Notes: generated by a model from the letters alone, not told the origin. A stretch of DNA of 64,000 nucleotides from Amoebidium appalachense (GCA_963693365.1 CAVNZM010000004.1:372001-436000), one strand, 5' to 3'; shown: positions 1 to 13,110, numbered from the stretch's first letter. Numbers and translations are program-made.

Positions 1-326
1 CAGAGCATCAACAAAGCGGAAGAAGTGGCCATTTTCGATACTGCCCAGAAACTCACTGTGTTGATGTGCGGGGGTTGTGTGACATGGGATTGGAGGGGGG
101 GGAGGGGGGGCGGGGGGCAGGGGGGGGGGGGGGGGGGGGAGAGAGAGATTGTTGGGGAGTAGAAGCGGGTCAGTGTGTGTTGCAGGTGTGTGCACGGGGT
201 GGTTGTGTGTCTAGACAAATGTTCACATACATGCGCAAAATTGTGCTATCGTTAGGTTTTATTGAACAATGACGGAGGGTGAGCCCAAAGGGGGGAGGAC
301 GAGGGGGGGGGGGGGGGTGGAGGGAA

Positions 327-362
<36 letters not shown>

Positions 363-916
363 GGGAGGCAAGGGGGGGGGGGGGGGGGGGGAGGGGGGAT
401 AGGGAGGGCGGGGGCCACTTCGAAAGAGTATGCATACTTGGCATCCATAACATCAGCAGAAGAGGCAGAAGCGAAACAGGAGGAGGGGCTTTGAGGTATG
501 GATGGGGTGGGTGCACGTGGGTGTATTGCTCAACCGAGCAGTGTCAGGGAATCCGTAGGCTCTCATTTGCCCCCACGTCCCTGCCTATTACCATGTGTGC
601 ACTATATGTGCACATGTGTATCCCTCCGCCGCCCCTAATGCTCTTTCCTTCATGCCCTGAGCCCCCTTACCCCCCCCCCCCTCCCCCCAGCTCCCACCCC
701 CCCGCCCCCCCCCCCTCCCCCCCCCTCCCCCCCCCCCCTGCCCCCCCACACTCCGGCCAACCCTCCCCCCCCCTCCCCCCTGCCCACACCCACGTACCTG
801 GCCTCGAGCAGGAGGGGTGTGTGTGCCCACGTGGCATGCATGACCGTTTTGAGGTTCTGGCCTGCCGTCTGGCCTAGCAGCCCGGCCACGGCACAAGCCC
901 CAAGCAGCCGCACCAT
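1..916 (-). CDS. UGGT: UDP-glucose:glycoprotein glucosyltransferase, N-terminal exons (partial)
   Basis: Exon 1 is 916-798 and exon 2 is 55-1, continuing beyond the left edge. Exon 1 starts with ATG at 916, gives a hydrophobic signal peptide (MVRLLGACAVAGLLGQTAGQ), then ATWAHTPLLLEA. It ends in phase 2 at a GTACGTG donor. Exon 2 follows a CACAG acceptor and completes a Ser to read SEFLGSIENGHFFRFVDAL. The joined TPLLLEASEFL motif is the hallmark start of mature UGGT (family knowledge). UGGT is a soluble ER-lumen enzyme that re-glucosylates misfolded N-glycoproteins for the calnexin cycle. Only about 58 of the roughly 1,500 residues are inside the window, so the thioredoxin-like and GT24 domains cannot be checked. 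Intron 59-797 is filled with G and C runs. Confidence 0.82.
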
Positions 917-1900
917 CTGCACAGCACGGTTTAGGGGGAATAAGTGGGAGGTGGGTGGTGGAAAGAGGGGGTCGACAGTGTCCAAACATTTTCGCCAGTT
1001 CGTAAGTATAGAAACAGCAGTGTGTATGCTGGTGAACATTTAGGCACGTCGTGTGTTTTTGAAGTTTCTCGTATTCTATTCTTGCGTGTCTCCGGGTCTT
1101 TTTGTGTCATTTCATTTGTGTGTGTGTGGCGCCCGTCTATTTATGTTGCCAAACGTTTGCGTGTGGGAAAGTAAGCATGTCATACTGCGTACTTCATGTT
1201 CGTATGTGAACCTTTTGTAACCGATCCGAAACGGGTAGGTAGTCTGTGTGATAACTTGTTGGCGTGGGTATATGTGCATGTCTGCTGGTGTACATGCTTT
1301 CCTTCACATGTCTTTATGTGGGTGGGTAGGCGGCTGTGGGTGGGTGGTTGTCGGCGGGTGTTGTGCGCCTTGGGGTGTTTGCAGGTGGGAGGGCCATCAG
1401 AGTTAATGAGCGCGTGTGCGCATGCAGTGTGTAATGGTGTGTATGCGCGGGGTATGTTTGTGCGTAAGTCCAGAAGTGTGTGCACCCCTAACCTGAGTGT
1501 ACGGATGTGCATGTGTTTGAAGCTATTCTGTGTATGAGTTTGCAGGTGTGGTTGCCTGTGTGTGTTGCCAACTCCGGCCTACTGAATGTGTGTGTATGGT
1601 CGTGCCAGGAACATGCCACACACCCCGCACAGTCAAACTTCTTCTGTGTTCTGCCCTGCACCCTTCCCCTCACTCCGCCTACTCAACACAGAGCTCGCAG
1701 AGAGAAGCAAGCAAAGGGTCACAGGCACGTCGGGTCATACCCGACGGCACGAATGCAAGGCAAGGTACAAAGCCATGCAGGCAAAGTCGAAAGCACAGAG
1801 GTTAGATGCAGAGGAGGTAGGGAGAACGGGCGATGGGGGTGGGGGAGGGGACAGGCCAGGATAATACTTCACAGGCAAGGAGGAGGAAGAGGAGGAGGAA

Positions 1901-1933
<33 letters not shown>

Positions 1934-3268
1934 CTTAAGCATGGGCCGTGCCTCAGGACGCGCTGCAGATCTATCACCAAGGCCTACTCACGGCTGGTTA
2001 CTGCAACTAGCAACACTCAGAGCCCCAGCGACCTCTGAGAAACCCAAGAAACCTTCCCATATGCGTTGAGTCGCTATACTTGGGTACCTTGGTTTCGTTC
2101 CCAACTCCCACGCGTACGGCCGTCGGTGACCGGCAGTTTCGATGATATCCCGAAAAATTCCTTCCAAATATTTAGACTGAAAAAGGCGGCTGTGAGCCAC
2201 ACCAACCAGGCGCGTGCATATTTAGCCATGTTTGGAATAGATGTAGTCGCCGATTGGGCGAATAAAATCGACATGGAGACCAACCGCGGCGGGGCTGCGC
2301 AGCCGCAGGGCCTTGGAATCAGGAGGCTAGAGCTACAGAGCAAAGCATTCTAATCTGAACATGTTGTTCTTATTAGTCAACGTATAACGAATATCCTCCC
2401 TTACATGCATTTACTTACTGGGCTCGAGTGTACCACTGTCCTTCGGAGCCTCAGCAGACAATAGTCTTTCTTAATCATGAGTCCCCGCGTGACCAGGTGA
2501 CCGTCGGGTTGGGATTTTCGCGCCATTCCTTTATATGGTAAGTAAAGGTCAGATCTGGTTGGCTGCGCATTTAATGGGAAGTACCTGCCAGTGGATGTCA
2601 TCTGTGGACGTAGTTGTATCATCGGTGACTCTGCAGTCTGCACATAACTCTGCAGAAACGTAGCAAAAGGATCAGACAGTTTCTTTTATGGTCGAAGCGC
2701 ATTTGCGCATTTATTTTTCTGCTACTTTTTTATTTGACGTTAGTTAGTATGTACTCAGTGTGTACTACTTACTACATCAAGCACATGCCCCACGTAACCA
2801 ATTTGAGCCAATCAAATGCCCACGCATGCCATGGTCAGAAGAGAATAACCAGAATAACATAGTTCATCTGGAGCGGTGTAAAAGTTGATAAACACTGCAT
2901 CGTTGTATGTACGAAAGCTTGTTCAAGTTGCCTACTTGCGCATATGTCAGAACATACTGGAAACTTTTTTGGCTTAAATATGACATCAACTGCATGATAA
3001 TGCTCTCCGATTTTATTTTCACCGCTTCTTCCAGCCATTAGTATCATCCATTGACCACCTGCACAGATTTGTTTGTTGGGAATCAGAGTTTTGCCGCGCT
3101 CTGCTTTGCCAACGAGCCGGCAGGTGGCCGGTTTTTTTCGGACAGTCAGTCGGATGATCTTCCCTTGGCTTTGAGCCGTTCAACGTTTTCGTTTTCCACT
3201 CACACACAACCGCACCTGACAACTATAACGAGTTTTACGTCAAAGCTCAGTACTGCCCAGTGGACAAC
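917..3268. other. Intergenic region between divergent UGGT and stalk-protein genes
   Basis: No convincing gene was found here. 1,040-1,600 is GT-rich low-complexity sequence. 1,901-1,931 is a poly-G run. 2,000-3,200 is more balanced sequence with short open frames on both strands, none with recognisable domains. The segment should hold the divergent promoters of UGGT (left, minus) and the stalk protein (right, plus), but I see no clear TATA box close to either start. Confidence 0.5.
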
Positions 3269-3879
3269 ATGGGGCTGACAACACTCACCGCCGTGTTTGT
3301 AGCGGCTCTTTCCTTGTGTGGCGCTGCCCATAGCGCCAGGTGCTGCCCCAAGAACACGTGCAAGCAGCGCGTTCAGGTGTGGAGCGGTGAGCCCCAGCAG
3401 CTCACCTTGGACCGGTGCAAGGCCGGCCAGACACAGAAGGTGGAGCTCTGGGTGTCCGGCAGGGAGGGTTCGTCCATCTTCGAAGAGTTTGGCCTGCCCG
3501 GGCACTTTTTTGAGGATAGGTATGTCCTTTGTGGGGTGGTTAAGGATGTGAACGACTTCTGGGCGTTGTTGTGGTGTGCTTGTATTAGTTATGTGTCCAA
3601 GCACGACTCTTGGGACACATAACCTCACCGTGCATATGTGGTGTGCACACGCACGTAGTCAGCCATACGATTGGCCACATCAACCGATTTCATCTGTTCC
3701 TTTCTGAGGCGCCTATAAACACAGAGACACACACAACAGGACACACTCAACCTAGTGTATGAAGGAAGGATGGAAACACAGCACACACGCGCGCACGAAA
3801 AACAGACGCCTACGCCTGTTACAGAACAAACACACATCAACACGCACACGCACACAGACGGGCGCAGCGCATGCACGCG

Positions 3880-3941
<62 letters not shown>

Positions 3942-5031
3942 AACACACACACATCTACACTGTGTCGTATGTGTGTTTTGTGGGCACACACGCATGCAGG
4001 GGCATAGATACCTCTGGTAGATCCACGACTTCTCTGTTTAGATAAATAACCTGGCATTAAGCAGATCTAGAGTTTGCACGCACACCAAGAGGTGGCACAG
4101 GTAATTCCACGGGCGGGCAGAGAAGGTGGTGGCTGCGGGCATAAGCATCTTTGCACACACCTCAACAAGTAGCCACACTCGCCCCATGGTATGTCTTGTG
4201 TATATGGGGTGGCCGGGCTAGGTGTTAGTGGTGAGCTATGCAGGGTCCTCCCTATTCAGTGTTCGTCTGCTCACCCCTCTTTCCCTCCCGTACAGCATGT
4301 ACGTGAGCGTCTATGACATGCGCAAAGGCCGCAGGGAGCTTCTTCCCTCCGTGTCCACCAAGGAGCCCACTGCGTGCTACCACCAGACGTTCGACCTGCT
4401 CCCCCTTAAGGAGAGTGAGGCAGAGGACAGGCGCAAAACTAAGGCATCCCTGGCTGTGGAGCTCAGGTGTGTGAACATCTGGGGCAAGTGCAACGCCAGA
4501 TACTACGTCGGCAGCAAGTGTGTGGACACACCAACACCCACACCCACACCCACCGAAACAACAACAGAAACCCCTACGGAGACGAGCACGGAAACCACCA
4601 CTACGACTACGGAAACAGAGACAAGCACGGAAACCACCACTACGGAAACGGAGACAAGCACGGAAACCATCACGACGGAAACGGAGACAAGCACGGAAAC
4701 CACCACTACGGAAACGGAGACAAGCACGGAAACTACCACGACGGAAACGGAGACAAGCACGGAAACCACACCGACAGAAACGGAGACAAGCACCGAGACG
4801 GAGACGAGCACCGAGACAGGCACAGAAACGGGCACCGAGACAGGCACGGAGACAGGCACGCACGAGCCCACCAGCACGGGGGAGAGTGGGGGAAAGGCAC
4901 ATTCCCGGTGGAGCACCGGGTGGGGCGTTGCCTGGGCCACCCTGGGGGGGTGTGGCATTGTGGGGCTTGGGGGGTTCACGGTCTACAGTGCAGTGGCAGC
5001 CAAGAGGGCAGGATATGCCGCAATAGTGTGA
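3269..5031 (+). CDS. Secreted/membrane protein with Thr/Glu-rich stalk, unknown family
   Basis: Two exons: 3,269-3,519 (donor GTATGT) and 4,296-5,031 (acceptor TACAG), joined in phase 2, giving about 328 residues. The start is ATG 3,269, followed by a clear signal peptide (MGLTTLTAVFVAALSLCGAA). The mature ectodomain of about 130 residues has paired and spaced cysteines (RCCPKNTC, LDRCKAGQ, TACYHQ, RCVNIWGKC, GSKCVD). A stalk of about 100 residues follows, built from TETETSTETTT-like units encoded by a 33-bp tandem repeat (about 4,605-4,790) and then TETG units. A hydrophobic segment near the C-terminus (WGVAWATLGGCGIVGLGGF) and a short basic tail (AAKRAG) suggest a type I membrane protein. 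The stalk is a likely O-glycosylation zone. I do not recognise the ectodomain. A cell-surface or matrix role is inference. Confidence 0.72.
4605..4870 (+). repeat. Coding minisatellite of the Thr/Glu stalk
   Basis: Tandem 33-bp units (ACGGAAACGGAGACAAGCAC plus 13 bp) run in frame through exon 2 of the stalk protein. They are followed by 12-bp units encoding T-E-T-G. Unit length is a multiple of three, so copy-number change keeps the frame and alters stalk length. Confidence 0.8.
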
Positions 5032-5738
5032 GCCGTGTGAGTGTGGGCTGTACAGGGGCGGATGTTGCTGTGTGTATGAATTCTTAACTATTTAGATATG
5101 AGTGTGAGCGTGTATGATTTCTTGGTTTAAAAATATGCTATATTTAATATTCATTTATTTTTTATTATTATAATCCGAATCTATCGCCTCCCCCGGGGAG
5201 GAGGGGGGGGGAGGGGGGTTACATTTAGATTAGGAGGGTGTCACAAAAGCCACAGGTGAGCACCTAAATTAGTATGGCAGGGGCTCTACATGACTTCTTA
5301 TCGAAGGATTATATTGATGTATGCCTGCAGGTAAATGCAGGATATTATGGCGTCCCCATTATGTCTGCACTGTATACAGTGTTTGCGTCATAGTAAAACA
5401 GTCTCTTCAAATTATAATATTTGTAATGTGCAGACGAATTCTAACATATTGAAATCAATAATGCCAGGACCAGTATATTAATGCTTGGTTGTTCAGAGCT
5501 CCATCGAGGCAGGTTCTCTTATGACCAATAATTAAATCTTGGGGCCGGGCCCACTGTAACTACCAAGTTTTTTTCCTGCTGACTGTTCTGCATTTGCATT
5601 TGTGCTCTGAGTTTACACGTGGCCGGGTGTGAAGTGTTCACGTTGACATGTGGGTTACATGTTGTGGAGTTGTGATTATTCCAATCTCAGAGTCAGCGCT
5701 TGCAGGCAACTCTGGCAATTGACTGTCCTCGGCATCCA

Positions 5739-5781
<43 letters not shown>

Positions 5782-6484
5782 CCCCGCCCGCCCGCCCGCC
5801 CTTCCCCAGGGGCCAAAGCGCCTACAGTACAAACAGGTAGACAAGTCCTGAAGCGACCTCACAGCCTGTGTCTGTTCGTCCAGCTTTCACGTGCGCACAT
5901 GGACGGACTTGCAGAGACACAACAGTGCACTGGGCACCATGGCACATACAGGCCATTTATTTGCATGCAACTGGGCACATTGCCTGCATGCTGCTGCCAC
6001 AGTCCCATAAGCGCCCACACATATTGCACATACCAAATGAATAAGTGTCCAACCAATCATAAACATAAATTGTTACGCCATATAAATTCACAAGCTGTAT
6101 TTATTGTCCCATGTTGACCCCTTCCCCCCCCCCCCCCCCCTCCAAAAAAAAAAAAAAAAAGAAAGGAAAAAAAAAAAAAAGAGGATACAACCCATACAAA
6201 GAAAATGGAAATTTAAAGAGTATTCCAAACAAGGTAAAGAAGGAAAAAGCCACACAATTCAATGCCCCCTGAGGGTGGCCACCTGTATATCCACACAGAC
6301 CCCCATCTAGAGTCTGTCCCAGCACTGTAGTATGCATATATCAGAGTATATCTCGGCGGCACATCCATATATCAGACTTATCCTAGAACACGTCTATCCC
6401 AGAATATATCCCGACACATGGTTATCCCAGATTATATCCAGGCCAAAACCTATTCCAGATTATCTCACCCCCAATGTATCCCGG
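5032..6484. other. Intergenic region between convergent stalk-protein and PET100 genes
   Basis: 5,090-5,620 is AT-rich and unique-looking. 5,739-5,780 is a long poly-C run. 6,122-6,180 is a C-run followed by an A-run. 6,340-6,480 carries a degenerate repeat around TATCCCAGATTATATC. A TTTATT at about 6,099 is a possible poly(A) signal (AATAAA on the minus strand) for PET100. No gene seen. Confidence 0.5.
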
Positions 6485-6601
6485 CTATGCCTCGCTCTTC
6501 TGCCGTTCCTCCGCTGCCTGCCTCAGTGCCCGCCTCCTCTTTGCCTCCTCCACTAGCTGCTGATGTGCACGGTGGTTCTCCTCAAACCCAAGGGGCGGCC
6601 G

Positions 6602-6658
<57 letters not shown>

Positions 6659-6888
6659 TGGGTGTGCGCGCGCGTGTGGGTGTGTGCGCGCGCTTGTGTG
6701 AAGTGGGGAAAGGGAGGGGGGGGGGTGCTACATGAGCATGTGTGCATAAGACCGCATTAGCACCACAGGCCCGATGCTACTGGCTGCAGGTACAAGACGG
6801 CCCCCATGGCCCAGGCAACCATGCACACACCAGCCGCCATGCGCACACCCGACACACAACTGAATTGCAACGGTTATCCTCCCTCCCT

Positions 6889-6921
<33 letters not shown>

Positions 6922-7358
6922 CCCCCCCTCCCCTCCCCTCCTTCCCCCCCCCCCCCCCCCCCCCCCCCACACACACACACCACCACCACCACCACACACA
7001 CCCAAACACCCACCCAATCCCCCCCCCCCTCTCCCCCCCCACACCTCCCCCTCTTCTTTCCCCCCCTTGCACACAAGCACACACCCCTAGCCCAAGCACT
7101 GCCATGCATGCACAACCACCAGCACCTTCCCACGGCCCCAACCCACCCACAGTTTTTATGTTGCAATCCCAAACCTATCCAGCAACGGCACCTTGACTCC
7201 CAGCCCCTATCCCCTCACACCGCCATTTTTTCACCCCCCAATGTGTTTACCCCATCCCCCCCCCCCCCCCCAAAAAAAAAAAAAAAAAATAAAGGAAAAA
7301 AAGGAAAGAAAGAAAGAAAAAAAAAATGCACACAAACACACACCCACCCTCTGCCATG

Positions 7359-7392
<34 letters not shown>

Positions 7393-8272
7393 TTCCACCC
7401 TCCCAACCAACCAACCCACCCACCACTGTCTCTCAAAAAAAAACCGGGGGGATATAAAAAGGGGGGGGTGGGCCAAGTGCAGCCATGCATGCAGTGCTTG
7501 TGCACATCCAGACACCAAGTGCAGGCAAGGGGCACTCACGTGCAGCTCCTGGTCCTCCATGAACACTCGTTTCTGCAAAAAAACATACAGTGTCAGTCAT
7601 CACGCTTGCCAACACATTGCCCCACTCTTGTGATCCGCTGAAATCACTTCAGGCTGTCTAAACATGGTAGTGTGGGGACAAAAAGAGTGTGTGCAAAACA
7701 ATCACGAAAAGTCAATGCATAACACACCAGAGTGCAAAGAAACCACGACAACCAGAACCCATGACTGTAAATTTATCATCAGCCCCCTTTCCCCGACAGT
7801 GCCACCACAATAATAAGCACTCCCTCGCGCCACACCACAACCCCATGCCTGCCATGAAAGACAACATCACACACAAACACACGACTCACCCGACTCGTTC
7901 CCATTTTGTGCCCTCATCCGACCCCCTCTCCCCTCTCCCCCGCCCCCCCCCCTCCCTCCCCCCCTTTCCCCCCCCCCCTCTCCCCCCCTCCCCCCCCCCC
8001 CCCCCCCCCCCCAAAAAAAAAGGCAAACATGTACATGCAAAGGAGTGGCCATACCCTCAGCTCCTTGACATAGTTTTCGTAGAAGTCTGGGAGGTTGAAG
8101 TACCAGAAGCAGCCGATGGGGATGAACACGTACACACAGAACTGTAGACATATGGGGGGAACGGGTTAGGGCGCCATGCCTTTTACATGAACGCATCAGT
8201 ATAGAAGGGGGAGAAAGGTTTACGTGCAGTGCGGAGTCAAGAACATATGGACCCTATCTTTTTGTGTGTGTT

Positions 8273-8307
<35 letters not shown>

Positions 8308-8470
8308 CACCCCAGGTATCAGCCATAACTGCGCTAATTTCACGGAAACAAAGCAGTTATCAGAGAATGCCAAGATGCGTTAACTAATTGCAAGACGGAA
8401 GATGGGCTGGATGTGCCATCCATCCATCTCCGCCCCCCTCCCCCCTTCCCCCCTCCCCCCCAAAAACAAA

Positions 8471-8518
<48 letters not shown>

Positions 8519-8968
8519 CACGGTCGCTTCCACTCATCCTCTCACCTTACTTGTGCTTGCAAGTATGCCAAGACGGATTCAACGGCCACATATTCAAACA
8601 CTAGCAAACAATTCACTAAATAGCCCAGGCACACACACATTTTATTGTACACGTGTGACAGGCTGGTAAAAGGAGGTGTGTTCAGGGTCTCAATGCAAAA
8701 GTTCGGAGTTGTACGAAAGTGCCTGTGTGTGTGTGTGTGTGTGTGCACGGTAGCATAGGTACCATGCAGTTTGACGTCTGCCCATGGGAGATGTGAATGC
8801 TTGCATTCGGGTGTGCACTGGCTGATAGAGGTGTGTGGGTGCACGAGTGTGTGTGTACACGTGCGGGTGTGTGCGCACGTTTGCGTGGGTGCAAGGGTAT
8901 TTGTGTCTTGAGCCCAAGAGCAAATGCAACTCAGCACATGCACCTAATCACCACTGGTGCTGCACTGC

Positions 8969-9019
<51 letters not shown>

Positions 9020-9037
9020 TGTGTGCGCGCGCGCGCG

Positions 9038-9078
<41 letters not shown>

Positions 9079-9192
9079 CTTGAATATCTCCAGGTTTGCG
9101 CCTCTGTTCTTGCCTGCAAATATTCCTCTTCTGGCGTTGACCAGTTGGGCAGCCTGTGCCAGACCAATATCAGTGAGCGGGCAGAAGGCCAT
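6485..9192 (-). CDS. PET100: PET100-like cytochrome c oxidase assembly chaperone
   Basis: Four exons in consistent phase: 9,192-9,079, 8,141-8,055, 7,572-7,540 and 6,601-6,485, ending TAG, for 116 residues. The joined protein contains GANLEIFK then FCVYVFIPIGCFWYF, NLPDFYENYVKELR, KRVFMEDQELH, RPPLGFEE and a charged helix ending AAEERQKSEA. The LEIF(K/R) start, one membrane segment with a Pro-Ile-Gly kink, the YVxELR basic stretch, the RPP motif and the charged C-terminal helix match the PET100 family. That family is a small inner-membrane chaperone for complex IV assembly. All donors and acceptors are canonical and every junction is phase 0. Oddity: about 30 residues precede LEIFK, where the human protein has only a few. 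An upstream in-frame ATG at 9,246 is an alternative start. Confidence 0.85.
6603..6654 (+). repeat. (TG)n tract at the PET100 final acceptor
   Basis: An uninterrupted (TG)n run directly abuts the last PET100 exon. On the sense strand it is (AC)nAG, so the 3' splice site sits in the microsatellite with no ordinary pyrimidine tract. Confidence 0.85.
8970..9077 (+). repeat. (GT)n microsatellite in PET100 intron 1
   Basis: Two (GT)n blocks are separated by a GCGCGCGC block. They begin two bases downstream (sense strand) of the exon 1 donor. Confidence 0.85.
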
Positions 9193-10590
9193 TGTTCTCT
9201 TGCATCCATGCAAACCCACACAAGCGTAGAGCGATGAGCAAGCCAAAACTCCTCAACCCACGCCGGGAACAAATACTCCCCAAAACTCAGCTGCTCCCTC
9301 CCTGCCCTCTTACCCCCTCCGAATATGCACCTCTCCAACCCACACCCCCATTTCACCTCCTCTTGCCCTTGCTCTCACACACGCACCCTTCACCTCCAGC
9401 CCGCACCTGCACGGCGCCGTATGCCGGCCTCCGGAGAGCTGAAAGGGCAGTCAACATGCTTGCGTGCGGTGTGGGAACAGGCCTAGGGCACAAACACAGT
9501 GTGTGTGTGTGTGTGTGTGTGTGTGACTGTGTGTGTGTATGTGTGTGTGTGTTCGTCTGGTGTGTTCCGCGCACGGCCCGGCAGCAGGGGCAAGGCCGTG
9601 CATCATTTTGGCGCCATTCGCTCTGCAAATATCACATACCGGTGAACTTTCACAAGTTATGGATAACACTCTGTTTGATAACGTGAAACAGTATTTTGTG
9701 GAACTACTAATATGTATAGATATATGTGAGATAAAAAATTTACTTGTTGCTCTTGCGGCTTACCCGGGCTGCAGTGCAGGCTTGTTGAATGGTGTTGAGT
9801 GACAGCACCTGGCAAGACAAAGGCACACAAAAAAGGATAGTATAGTACAGGCTTGGGCGATAGCACACGCGCACACACTGCTTTAAGTACTACTTGCAGA
9901 CAAGCTTAGACCATTGCACTCACTAAGTAGGGTATGACGGTATGCACGCACACAGGTGGGAGACAGAAAATGGAGAAGGAGACAAGCATAGTGGGCACAA
10001 AACGGTGCTACTGGCACCTTGATGACAGGTACGGGGCCCTTGCTGTGCATGTGTACGATCGTCCATTCGTTTTGTGGTTGTTCACCCGTGTGCCTGTTGG
10101 GGGTCTCCTTGTGCGCATGCTTCTCTGTGTGTGCCTTTGTGTTCTGTGCATCAATATTGGTGTAGCTACCTGTTTGTTGCGGTGCATCTGTATGTGTGCT
10201 GGTCGGTGCATATTGTGCTCATAAGTCCTTGTGTCTTGGTATGGCTTTGGTTTTCTTGGTGGTTTCATGGTGTGTTTAGTGACACTTAGCAACGTGAAGT
10301 GTTCTTGGGTGCACATAAGTCTGTGCTGCTGCATCTCTGTGTGGATGTGGCCGTTCTTGTCACACGTGTGTTGATGGCTGTGTCTATTTGTGCCTGTGTG
10401 CCTCTGTGGGTGGGTGTGTCTGTGAGTGTCTATATTTGTCTGTTGTTCCAGCATGTCTGTGTGTGGTGTGCGGCTGTCGCCTGGATTAAACCTTTCTTAT
10501 CTGGCAGCTTTTTGGGCCAACAACCCGTGGTCGTTTCTCTTCACTGCTTTGGGCCTTTTCATGTTTCTGTTCTGGCCTTTGCTGCTTTAG
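9193..10590. other. Intergenic/5' region between divergent PET100 and ZCCHC7 genes
   Basis: Contains (GT)n at 9,500-9,550 and GT-rich sequence at 10,060-10,470. An ATG at 9,970 begins a short frame (MEKETSIVGTKRCYWHLDD) ending in AG|GTACGG at 10,029. It could be the first exon of the ZCCHC7-like gene, because it joins in phase to an acceptor at 10,507 whose frame runs into the exon at 10,591. The bridging peptide is hydrophobic and intron-like, so I do not include it in the gene. Confidence 0.35.
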
Positions 10591-11111
10591 TAGACACAGG
10601 CCTGACCGTCACCCCATCCAGCGAGGATGCACCACCGTTGGAGCTACGGTTGTGGGAGAACCTCTATTTCTTTCCTGCAGAGAAGAAACGAGTGAAGGCA
10701 AAGGCAAAGCGCAGACTGAAAAAGGCAGATGATAAGGTAGTGGGGAGTGATGAGGAAACAAAGTACAGCGCAAAGCCGGGGAAGGGAAAGGGCCCAGTGC
10801 TGCAGGCCAGGTGGGCTTGTGTGTGTGTAGGGTGGGGAGGGAGAGGGTGGGGGGGGGGGGGGGGGGGGGGAGAAGGAGGGAAGGGGGGGGGGCAGGGAAG
10901 GGAGAGAGCAAGGTGGGTGGATGTGTGTGGGGGGGAGGGGGGAGGGTGTGTCGGAGGGGGGAGGGGGGAGGGGGGGTGGATGTGTGTGGGGGGGGGGAAG
11001 GGGAGGGGGGGGGGGGGGGAGGGAAAGGAGGGAGTGAGGTGGGTGGATGTATGTGTGTGCGCAGGGTGGGGGGGAGGGAGAAGGGAGTGAGTGAGGTGGG
11101 TGGATGTGCGT

Positions 11112-11142
<31 letters not shown>

Positions 11143-11244
11143 GGGGGGGGGGGGAAGGGAGGATGAAGAAAGGTGGGTGGATTTGTGTGTATGTAGAGGG
11201 CCGGGGGAAGGGGAGGGATTGAGGTGGGTGAATTTGCTTCTTTT

Positions 11245-11283
<39 letters not shown>

Positions 11284-13076
11284 AAGGTAGTGAGTGAGGT
11301 GGGTGAATGTGTGTTTGTGTGGGGTGGGCGGTGGGGGGAGGGGGGGGGGGGGGGGGGGGGGGGGAGTGAGTGAGGTGGATGGATGGGTGTGTGGGTCTGT
11401 CTGTTCAAATGTGCACGTGGTCGTTGTGGAGGGGGGAGAATGGCGCAAAGGGGGGGGGGGTGGGGGGGGGGGAGCAGCTGGGTGGGTGGGTGGGTGGGGC
11501 GGGTGTGTGTGGGGGGGGGGGTTGAGTGAGGTGGGGCAGGTCGAGGTGGGTAGATGGGTGGGGCGGTAGTGAGAGTGGATTTGTGTGTGTCGAAGAGGAG
11601 GGAGGGGGGGGGAGGAGGGAGCAGGTGGGTGGGGCGGGTGTAGGTGTGTGTGGGGATGTTCGGGTGTTTGTAGGGTATGGGGGGAGGGAGGGGGACAGGT
11701 GGGTGCCTGGGTGGGTGGGGTGGCTGCCCGGCTGGGGCCCTGTGTGTGTGTGTGTGTGTGCGCGCGCGCGCGTGTGGACCATGGGTGGGTGGGAAGGCGG
11801 TTGTTGTTTGTCATGTGCGTATATTATCGTGCTTGATGGTGTGGGTGCAGGTGTATGTGGACCTTTAATAGGTTGCTCCGCGTTAACCACAGGAAGGCTT
11901 TCTGGTTGCAGCGCGTGGCCCTACTAACTTCTTGGTTCACATGCATTCAGTCGATGGGGTGGTCATGTGTGGGCACAAGCACGTGTGGAACGGTTATATT
12001 CAGTCATTCGGGGACTTAGACCTTCCCCTTACCCGCTCCCCTCCACACACACACACACCCACCTCCCCCCCCGCCCCTCCCCCCCCCCCCCCCCCCCCAC
12101 CCGACTTCCTCCGGGCTCAACTCTACCCGTTTGTATGCTCTTTACCTGACGTGTGTTGTTTCGAACAGGGGGGTGGACCCATTGTCGTCCAGCAATGGCA
12201 GTGAGAGTGACGTCAGCAGTGTGGCCAGTGCACACAGTAGCGATATGGACATCAGTGATCTGAGTGAGGAGGAGCAGTGGCAGCTCAATGAGGCAGATGT
12301 CGTGGTAGGGCCATGCAGATGGGGGCATGCAGGCATGCGAACAGGCACACAAGACATGCATGCAGGCACGCAGGCACACTTGCGCAACAAGCAGGCACAC
12401 AGCCACACGTGCGCACACAAGCAGGCATGCAGGCACACATGCATACAGGCACACAGGCCTACAGGCACGCATGCATACAGGCCCACAGGCACAAGCACAC
12501 ATGCAAACGAACACATGGGCGCAGGCACGCTGGACAGACAGACATGGACACAGGATACGGGCTAGTGATAACATGCATGCAGGCAGACTGCACAGGCATA
12601 CACACACATGCATACATGCAGACGTTCAAGCACACTAGCACAAGGCCCAGCATGCAGGCGGCACACGACAGGTGTGCCTGTGCCTGCTTGCACACACTTC
12701 TTGCCAACGGTCATCCCAGGCGCAGAGCATATAAACACAAACTAAGCGCCTGACACACATTTAGGGGCCTCTTGTTTAGGAGGAGATAGGTGTTGGAGTT
12801 GAGAAAAGGCCAAATGTGCTGTAGATAAAGGCCTGAAGATGTCACACCATGTGCAGGCGCAGGACTGGTGTGGGCTGACTCTCAGCCAATGAGAGATGCT
12901 GGATGCTTGCTTGCAGCCAATCAGGGTTAGTGTGTACTGACTCTCTGCCAATCAGGTGGACCAGCGGAAGCGCTACTTTTTGGAGGATAAGACGGTCACG
13001 TGCCGTATGTGCGGCCTGCCGGGCCACCTGGAGAGGGACTGCAATAACACACACCTGGTACGTGCACACACACACA

Positions 13077-13110
<34 letters not shown>

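Noticed and set aside
279-494. Plus-strand frame ending ATSKEYAYLASITSAEEAEA
   Set aside because: It looked protein-like, but it lies inside the UGGT intron defined by two phase-matched exons on the other strand, and starts in a poly-G run.
2066-2353. 95-residue open frame in the UGGT/stalk-protein intergenic region
   Set aside because: A similar-length antisense frame overlaps it, it has no recognisable motif, and there is no splice or promoter support.
10609-11814. 401-residue Pro/His-rich minus-strand frame
   Set aside because: It is the complement of a G-run intron of the ZCCHC7-like gene and has low-complexity composition only.
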